Shown: in pieces, positions 58,764-64,000 of the stretch
Layout: every line of letters starts with the position of its first letter
How positions within the stretch are numbered: position 1 is the first letter of the stretch
DNA from: Leucobacter tenebrionis
GTDB taxonomy: Bacteria; Actinomycetota; Actinomycetes; Actinomycetales; Microbacteriaceae
Reading direction: 5' to 3'
Assembly: GCF_019884725.1 (NCBI RefSeq)
Contig: NZ_CP082322.1
Coordinates: 1,364,001-1,428,000 of the forward strand
DNA: 64,000 bases
Notes under the pieces: model-generated
The model's database searches: none
The model's input: only the letters and a program-made list of their open reading frames with translations
What the model was told of the DNA's origin: nothing
Program-made: the position numbers and the translations under genes

Positions 58764-60191
58764 TCAGCGAGCGGTGATCCTTATCCCCGACGCAGTGCCG
58801 TCGCCGAGAATCGTGGCGTTCCCCTCGGCCACGATCACGGGGCCCGACGCGCCGGTGTCATTCGCGCTCGCGTCGGCATCACCGCTGGATCCGGCGTCGG
58901 CACCGGCACCGGCGTCGCCTGATCCCCCGGTATCCGCCGTCCCGTCGGCCCCGGTACCGGAGCCGTCCGCGCCGGCCCCCGCAGCGCCCGCGTCCGCGGT
59001 GCCCGCGGCACCGGCACCCGAGTCGTCGGGCGGGGGCGGGTCGGTGGTCGGCGGCGGAACGTACGAGTTGGCCTCCGCTTCGGCGCGAGCCTGCGCCTCC
59101 GCCTCGGCTTCTGCTTGCAGCCGCTCCTGCTCGTCGATCACCGCTGCGGTCGCCTGCACGAACGCCTCGACTCGCCCCAGAAGGAGCATGGAGCGGAGCG
59201 AATCATTCAGCTCGACCCGAGTGGCGCCCTCGGTTCCCTCGGGCACCTCGGAGGCCAGCACCAGCGTCGCGTCCGAGAGGCGCATGAACTCCTTCGAGTC
59301 CACCGCCTTCGACGCCGAGTCCGCCGCTGCGGTCATCGTTGCGTTCAGCTCCACCAGCGTCGGCTGGTCCAGTTCTTCGACGGGCATCTTGGCAGCCGTC
59401 GTCGCCGCGAGTTCGGGCGCCCCGAGAGCGATCTCCTCGGCCGTCGAGAGGGATCTCGTCGTCGTCGCTTCGAGCTTCTCGAGAGCGGCGGTGCGCCTCG
59501 TCATCCGGTCCTCGAGGTCGTCGAGCTCCTTCCGATCCCCCGAGATCTGCCGCTTCACGCGGTCGACCGCCTCGAGCGTGACCGTCTTCTCGGCCTTCAC
59601 CGGATCAGGCGTCTCGGCTTCCACTCCGGCGAGGCTGCCCGCCACCATCGGCGAGACCGCGAACCACGAGACCGGCACCGAGGCGGGATCCTGCTGCAGG
59701 GTGCGCTCCACGTTGCGCAGCAGCATGGGGGGCACCTTCGTAGGCTGCTGCGGCAGCACCTCGGTGAGCTCCGTCGCCGCGCTCGTCAATGCCGCGACCT
59801 GCGCCTCGGGCAGCACGCCGGCGCTCGAGGATGCCAGAGCCTTGAGCCGCGCCGCGAGGGTCTTCGCCTCCTCCTGCTGCAGATGCAGCAGGACCGCCGT
59901 GGACTCGAGATCGGCCTCGGTCTTGCTGATACCGCCCTGCAGGTCGGTGGCCTCAGCGACGAAGTCGTCGTAGCGGGTGGCCTCGTCGAGGTACACGATC
60001 TGGGGCGCCGCGATCCCCACCGTGATCAGCACCACGGCGAGAGCTCCGAGCGATGCCATGAGCACACGATTGGTGCGAGTGCTCGAGCGCTGACCGCGGG
60101 CGGGAATCCAGGCCGGAGGGTCGCCGACAGCACCCGCGGCAGAAACAGGCTCTGCCGGGTCGCTCTCGTTCTTCACGTCCATACCACTCAC
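58764..60191 (-). CDS. Single-pass membrane coiled-coil protein of unknown function
   Basis: 475 residues. A cytoplasmic N-terminus (about 1-40) precedes one hydrophobic helix, VLMASLGALAVVLITVGIAAPQIVYL (about 43-68). The outer part is predicted helical with long coiled coil: ESTAVLLHLQQEEAKTLAARL, DRKELDDLEDRMTRRTAALEKLEAT, and AEAEAEAQARAEAEAN. The last 110 residues are Pro/Asp then Gly/Ala/Asp/Ser repeats and end GNATILGDGTASGIRITAR. No family was recognised. It is divergent from the polysaccharide operon. GTG at 60191 or ATG at 60182 may start it. Confidence 0.75.
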   Translation of the reverse strand: MSGMDVKNESDPAEPVSAAGAVGDPPAWIPARGQRSSTRTNRVLMASLGALAVVLITVGIAAPQIVYLDEATRYDDFVAEATDLQGGISKTEADLESTAVLLHLQQEEAKTLAARLKALASSSAGVLPEAQVAALTSAATELTEVLPQQPTKVPPMLLRNVERTLQQDPASVPVSWFAVSPMVAGSLAGVEAETPDPVKAEKTVTLEAVDRVKRQISGDRKELDDLEDRMTRRTAALEKLEATTTRSLSTAEEIALGAPELAATTAAKMPVEELDQPTLVELNATMTAAADSASKAVDSKEFMRLSDATLVLASEVPEGTEGATRVELNDSLRSMLLLGRVEAFVQATAAVIDEQERLQAEAEAEAQARAEAEANSYVPPPTTDPPPPDDSGAGAAGTADAGAAGAGADGSGTGADGTADTGGSGDAGAGADAGSSGDADASANDTGASGPVIVAEGNATILGDGTASGIRITAR

Positions 60192-60323
60192 ACTGAGAAT
60201 CCACGCGCCGCCACGGCAGCCGAAACAAGAACCCAGTGTAACTCAGCGGAGGGCCGCCCGGCACGCAGGAACTGAATGACGGGCCGAGCAACGCGCGTGC
60301 GCACGCCGTGTTTCAGGGGAGTA

Positions 60324-60339
60324 ACATAGGAACCTATGT
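60324..60339. promoter_or_regulatory. Operator-like palindrome in the divergent polysaccharide promoter region
   Basis: ACATAGGAACCTATGT has perfect 7-bp arms around AA. It overlaps possible -10 elements on both strands, between the coiled-coil gene and the sugar transferase gene. A regulator binding here could control both. Confidence 0.6.
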
Positions 60340-60402
60340 ACCGCGCCTTCTCGCAACCAGACTCTCGGCCGCGGTGCAGAGAGGCGCTTCGGGGGAGGTG
60401 AC

Positions 60403-61830
60403 GTGACCGCAAAGGCACCGCAGTGGGAGCGTCGCTACTCGCGAAAGCTCCTCTGGACCGACACCTGCGTGGTGATCTTCACCGTCTTCATCAGCCAGGT
60501 TCTCAGCCTGCTCTACCTCGCTCCGCTGCGGGACGCGCCCCCCTCGATCCTCAGCCGGGTCGAGTTCTCCCTGTTGCTCGTCGCGGGCTGGCTGCTCGCG
60601 CTCGCGTTCTACGACTCCCGCAACCCCACCGTCTTCGGCACGGGCCCCGAGGAGTACAAGCGGCTCTTCAACGCCACGATCGTCACGTTCGGCGTATCCG
60701 CCCTGATCATGCTGCTCTTCGATCCGATCGAGCTGCGGCGCGACTCCATATACATCGCCCTGCCGCTGGGCCTGGTGCTGCTGGTGCTCGGGCGGTGGAT
60801 CTGGCGCAAGCGGCTCCATCAGCAGCGTCGCCGCCGCAAGAACACCTACCGCACCCTCGTCGTCGGCGATGAGGATCACGCGGCGCCGCTGGTGCGCCAG
60901 CTGCGGTCGAACATCATCGTCGGCTTCGAACTCGTCGGCGCGGTCTCCAGTGCGCCGGTGGGCTCGGAGCTGGTCAAGGGCCTCGAGGTCGTCGGCGACT
61001 ACGACCAGCTCATGCAGGCGATCGAGGAGCACGACGCCGACACGCTGATCATCGCCGGCGGTGCGGCGCTGCCGCCCCAGCGCATCCGCGCAATCGGGTG
61101 GGAACTTGAGGGGCGCAACGTCGACCTGATCGTGGCCTCCTCCCTCACCGACATCGCGGGCCCCCGCATCCACATCCGCCCCGTGTCAGGCCTTCCGCTG
61201 ATCCACGTCGAGTCGCCCCAGTTCACGGGGTGGCGCTACTACGCGAAACAGCTCTTCGACCTGTTCGTCACGCTGCTGATCCTCCCCTTCGCACTGCTCG
61301 TGATGGGTGTGATGGCGATCCTGATCCGCATCGACAGCCCCGGCCCCATCATCTTCCGCCAGACCCGCCTCGGCCTCAACGGCACCCCGTTCACCATGTT
61401 CAAGCTGCGCTCGATGAAGCAGAACGCCGAAGACGAGCTGCCCGGCATGCTCGATGCCTCCGAGGGCAACGGGGTGCTGTTCAAGCTCAAGTCGGATCCG
61501 CGGGTCACCCGCATCGGCAGGTTCATGCGCCGCCACAGCATCGACGAACTGCCCCAGCTCTTCAACGTGCTCCGCGGCGAGATGTCGCTGGTGGGCCCCC
61601 GGCCGCCGCTGCCCGCCGAGGCCGATCAGTACTCGCGGTGGGCGAACCGGCGCCTGCTCGTGCGGCCGGGCGTCAGCGGGCTCTGGCAGGTGAGCGGTCG
61701 CAGCGATCTCTCGTGGGACGAGAGCATCCGCCTCGACCTCTTCTACGTCGAGAACTGGTCGATCACGGGTGATCTGCTGATCCTGTGGCGCACGTTCCGC
61801 ACCGTTCTCAAACCCCGAGGGGCCTACTAG
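60403..61830 (+). CDS. Undecaprenyl-phosphate sugar phosphotransferase (polyprenyl glycosylphosphotransferase)
   Basis: 475 residues. Four N-terminal membrane helices (about 15-135) are followed by a Rossmann-like middle domain (TLVVGDEDHAAPLVRQL to HIRPVSGLPLIHVE). Another helix then leads to the catalytic Bac_transf domain: IDSPGPIIFRQTRLGLNG, FTMFKLRSM, TRIGRFMRRHSIDELPQLFNVLRGEMSLVGPRPPLP (about residues 368-403), VRPGVSGLWQVSGRSDL. It transfers a sugar-1-phosphate from UDP-sugar to undecaprenyl phosphate, the first step of exopolysaccharide or cell-wall glycan synthesis. GTG at 60403 has GGGGGAGG five bases upstream. Confidence 0.95.
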   Translation: MTAKAPQWERRYSRKLLWTDTCVVIFTVFISQVLSLLYLAPLRDAPPSILSRVEFSLLLVAGWLLALAFYDSRNPTVFGTGPEEYKRLFNATIVTFGVSALIMLLFDPIELRRDSIYIALPLGLVLLVLGRWIWRKRLHQQRRRRKNTYRTLVVGDEDHAAPLVRQLRSNIIVGFELVGAVSSAPVGSELVKGLEVVGDYDQLMQAIEEHDADTLIIAGGAALPPQRIRAIGWELEGRNVDLIVASSLTDIAGPRIHIRPVSGLPLIHVESPQFTGWRYYAKQLFDLFVTLLILPFALLVMGVMAILIRIDSPGPIIFRQTRLGLNGTPFTMFKLRSMKQNAEDELPGMLDASEGNGVLFKLKSDPRVTRIGRFMRRHSIDELPQLFNVLRGEMSLVGPRPPLPAEADQYSRWANRRLLVRPGVSGLWQVSGRSDLSWDESIRLDLFYVENWSITGDLLILWRTFRTVLKPRGAY

Positions 61831-62973
61831 ATGTCGACCGGAATCAAGGTTGCCGCGCACTACTTCATCGCAGTGGTATTCGGCGCCATCTACGCGGTGC
61901 TGAAGCTCGTGACGCGGGTCGACCCCTGCAAGATCACCTTCCTGAGCCGCCACTCCGACGGCATCACACGAGACTTCCGCATGCTCATCCAGGAGCTCGA
62001 GCGGCGGGATCCGAATATCGTGATCGCCACCGTCTCGAGCCGCTTCGAGGGGAATCCGAGGGCGGCGCTCCGTTTCGGCCTCGCGTCGCTGCGCAGCCTG
62101 TACCACCTGGCGACGACGAAGGTGTGCGTGCTCGACTCGTACTGGCCCGCGGTGTCGTCTCTGCGGCACCGCCCCGAGCTCGTGGTCTTCCAGGCCTGGC
62201 ACTCGCTGGGCAAGATCAAGCAGTCGGGCCGGCAGACCCTCGACAGAGAGCAGGGCCGCTCCCAGAAGCTGGCGCAGTCGATGCGCATCCACGAGGGCTA
62301 CGACTGGGTCGTCGCCGGCGGTAAGGCCTGGAATCCGTTCTACTGCGCCTCCTTCGGCGTCGACGAGTCGAAGCTGCTGAACATCGGGCTGCCCCGGGCC
62401 GACTACCTCGTCAATCACCGGCAGCAGATCGCCCGCCGCGTGCTCAAGAGCCACCCCGAGCTGGCTCAGAAGCCCACCATCCTCTACGCCCCCACGTTCC
62501 GGCGCGGCAGCGGCCCCGACACCGGCGCGCGGGATCTAGCGGCCGCGATCGACCGCGATCGATTCAACCTCATCGTGCACGGGCACAAGGACGGCAACCT
62601 GATCATGCCCGACGGCGAGTACGTCACATGCCCCGGTTTCACCGGGCCCGAGCTGCTCACGGTGGCCGAGTACCTCGTCACCGACTACTCCGCGATCGCC
62701 GTCGAGGCCGCGCTCATCGATGTGAAAACCCTCTACTATGTACACGACCATGATGAGTACCTGGCCACGAACGGGCTGAACATCGATCTGTTCGAGGAGA
62801 TGCCCGGGTGCGTCTCGGAGAGCGCGGAGGAGATCGCCCGGGTGATAGACGGCGAGTACCCCATGGATGCCCTGCGCGCGTACCAAGCGAAGTTCATCTT
62901 CGACAGCCCCGGCCGCTCGACCGAGAATCTCGTCGACTGCTTCTTCGAGAAGGGCGGCCTATGCACCCGCTGA
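61831..62973 (+). CDS. CDP-glycerol glycerophosphotransferase family protein (TagB/TagF-like)
   Basis: 380 residues. The N-terminus has a hydrophobic segment (AHYFIAVVFGAIYAVLKL). The catalytic region has QAWHSLGKIKQSG, ILYAPTFRRGS, LIVHGHKDGN and LVTDYSAIAVEAAL, which are the Glyphos_transf (PF04464) signatures. Relatives polymerise glycerol- or ribitol-phosphate, or transfer one unit, in teichoic-acid-like polymers. The gene starts directly after the sugar transferase stop codon and overlaps the next gene by 13 bases. It suggests a phosphate-containing surface glycan. Confidence 0.92.
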   Translation: MSTGIKVAAHYFIAVVFGAIYAVLKLVTRVDPCKITFLSRHSDGITRDFRMLIQELERRDPNIVIATVSSRFEGNPRAALRFGLASLRSLYHLATTKVCVLDSYWPAVSSLRHRPELVVFQAWHSLGKIKQSGRQTLDREQGRSQKLAQSMRIHEGYDWVVAGGKAWNPFYCASFGVDESKLLNIGLPRADYLVNHRQQIARRVLKSHPELAQKPTILYAPTFRRGSGPDTGARDLAAAIDRDRFNLIVHGHKDGNLIMPDGEYVTCPGFTGPELLTVAEYLVTDYSAIAVEAALIDVKTLYYVHDHDEYLATNGLNIDLFEEMPGCVSESAEEIARVIDGEYPMDALRAYQAKFIFDSPGRSTENLVDCFFEKGGLCTR

Positions 62974-64000
62974 TCAAGCGGAACGTGAAGCGGGCGAAGC
63001 TCGTCTACCTGTGGATCACCCGCATCCTGCTCGCCAAGAGCCACTTCAAGGTGCCGCTGCACACCCGCCTGCGCTACGCGATCTTCGGCGGTTTCGTCGC
63101 CGATCAGTACGTGCTCTACGACCTCAAGCGCAACTCGCGGAGCGAATACCTCTCGGAGTTCGACTGGTACCGTTCGCGGTGGATCAACGAGCCCTTCGAC
63201 TCGATGCTCAACAACAAGATCGTGTGCAACGAGGTGCTCGAGGATCACGTCGACGTGCCGCCGATCCTGTTCGTGAAGAACAAGGGCCGGCTCTTCTCGA
63301 CCGACCGGCCCGAGTCGAAGCGGCCGATCTCCGAGGTCGTCGCGTCGCTGCGCGAGCACGGGGCGATGTTCTTGAAGCCCCTCGGCTCGGGCAAGGGCAA
63401 GGGCGTGCATCGTCTCGATGCCGCAGAGGGCGGCTTCATGATCGATCGCCGCCCCGCCACCGAGCGAGAGGTGATCGCCTTTCTCGAGGACCAGGACGGC
63501 TGGTTCCTCTCCCTCGGCGTCGAGCAGCACCCCGTGCTCTCGACGATCTTCCCGGAGACCACGAACACGATCCGCCTCATCACGATGCGGGATCCCGAGA
63601 CCGGCGCCGCCCGCGTGTTCTTCGCCGTGCTGCGGATCGGCACGGCCGCGACCATCCCCGTCGACAACGGCAGCCGCGGCGGCCTCGTCTCGCTGATCGA
63701 CCTCGAGGAGGGCACGCTGAGCGCGGCCCGACCGCTGTGGTCGCCGGGCGAGTTCAGCACGCACCCGGATTCGGGCGAGCAGATCGAGGGGGTCGAGCTG
63801 CCCGGATGGAGGATCGCGAAGCAGCGCATCCTCGACGTCGCCGGCCGGTTCCCCTATCTCCAGTTCGTGGCCTGGGACGTGCTGCTCACGGAGCAGGGAC
63901 CCTGCGTGATCGAGGCGAACACCTCCTCGGGCGTGAACATCATTCAGATGTGGGGCGCGCAGCGGCAGGGCGAGCTCGGCGACTTCTACCGCGCCCACGG
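62961..64000 (+). CDS. Sugar-transfer-associated ATP-grasp protein, cut by the window end
   Basis: 346 codons are present and the frame is open to the end. It begins MHPLIKRNVKRAKLVYLW at an ATG overlapping the previous gene. ATP-grasp features follow: AMFLKPLGSGKGKGVHRL (nucleotide-binding Lys), TTNTIRLITMRDPETG, VDNGSRGGLVSLID, and the metal-binding end VIEANTSSGVNIIQMWG. This is the ATPgrasp_ST family (PF14397), found in polysaccharide operons, which ligates a carboxylate to an amine or alcohol. Its exact substrate is unknown. Most of the protein appears present; only a short C-terminus should be missing. Confidence 0.88.
   Translation, partial: MHPLIKRNVKRAKLVYLWITRILLAKSHFKVPLHTRLRYAIFGGFVADQYVLYDLKRNSRSEYLSEFDWYRSRWINEPFDSMLNNKIVCNEVLEDHVDVPPILFVKNKGRLFSTDRPESKRPISEVVASLREHGAMFLKPLGSGKGKGVHRLDAAEGGFMIDRRPATEREVIAFLEDQDGWFLSLGVEQHPVLSTIFPETTNTIRLITMRDPETGAARVFFAVLRIGTAATIPVDNGSRGGLVSLIDLEEGTLSAARPLWSPGEFSTHPDSGEQIEGVELPGWRIAKQRILDVAGRFPYLQFVAWDVLLTEQGPCVIEANTSSGVNIIQMWGAQRQGELGDFYRAH

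Noticed and set aside
1..64000. CRISPR arrays, insertion sequences, integrases, tRNA or rRNA genes
   Set aside because: No regularly spaced direct repeats, transposase or integrase motifs, or cloverleaf sequences were seen by eye. A tRNA scan was not possible, so an isolated tRNA cannot be fully excluded.

Overview
The window looks like chromosomal DNA of a high-GC actinobacterium. Codons end mostly in G or C, TTG and GTG starts are common, and several genes start 6-7 bases after a TANNNT box (leaderless mRNAs). Gene content and style (homodimeric NADP isocitrate dehydrogenase, rplJ-rplL, DasR-like GntR control of nag genes) suggest Micrococcales, most likely Microbacteriaceae and perhaps Leucobacter. 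This placement is inference; no rRNA or tRNA gene was seen to anchor it. No CRISPR array, insertion sequence or integrase was recognised.

Layout. 0-2.5 kb: a minus-strand operon of an HprK-like kinase with a PqqD-like tail, a nucleotidyltransferase, a 29-codon ORF coupled to it, and a gene leaving the window. 2.6-4.9 kb: rplJ-rplL with leader and terminator, then an orphan OmpR-type response regulator. 5.2-9.2 kb: a YqaJ-type nuclease, then an NfeD / flotillin / PH-domain membrane operon. 9.3-15 kb: a dipeptide-type ABC transporter in which one permease and both ATPases are one 917-residue protein. 15.5-22.9 kb: two amidohydrolases, a LacI/MFS pair, a DUF2568 membrane protein and a luciferase-like oxidoreductase. 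23.2-30.8 kb: a second peptide ABC transporter, co-transcribed with a C45-family (penicillin acyltransferase-like) hydrolase and divergent from its probable LacI repressor. 31.2-32.4 kb: icd.

32.5-56.4 kb is a large catabolic block for amino sugars and derived acids. nagA, nagB and an SDR diverge from a GntR regulator, aminotransferase, BadF-type kinase and nanE, with two DasR-like operators between. Next come a threonine-synthase-like PLP enzyme, a KDPG aldolase, an M20 deacetylase, another GntR, RidA, a metallo-beta-lactamase-fold hydrolase and a KDG-type PfkB kinase. Together these could turn an N-acetyl-2-amino aldonic acid into pyruvate plus glyceraldehyde-3-phosphate. The rest of the block has two Gfo/Idh/MocA oxidoreductases, IclR, a creatininase-type amidohydrolase, an aldehyde dehydrogenase, a class V PLP enzyme and a ribose-type ABC transporter with a permease-ATPase fusion. 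A similar operator-like motif lies upstream of both the deacetylase/aldolase divergon and the transporter.

56.8-64 kb: a GNAT acetyltransferase, an EamA transporter, a CsoR-type repressor and a coiled-coil membrane protein, then the start of a surface-polysaccharide operon (undecaprenyl-phosphate sugar transferase, CDP-glycerol-type polymerase, sugar-transfer ATP-grasp enzyme running off the end).

Across the window, long inverted repeats (about 50-80 bp, arms often beginning CGAG) sit mostly at 3' gene ends. Two of them are translated in frame inside the linkers of the fused ABC transporter. In-frame low-complexity repeat expansions occur in at least five proteins.
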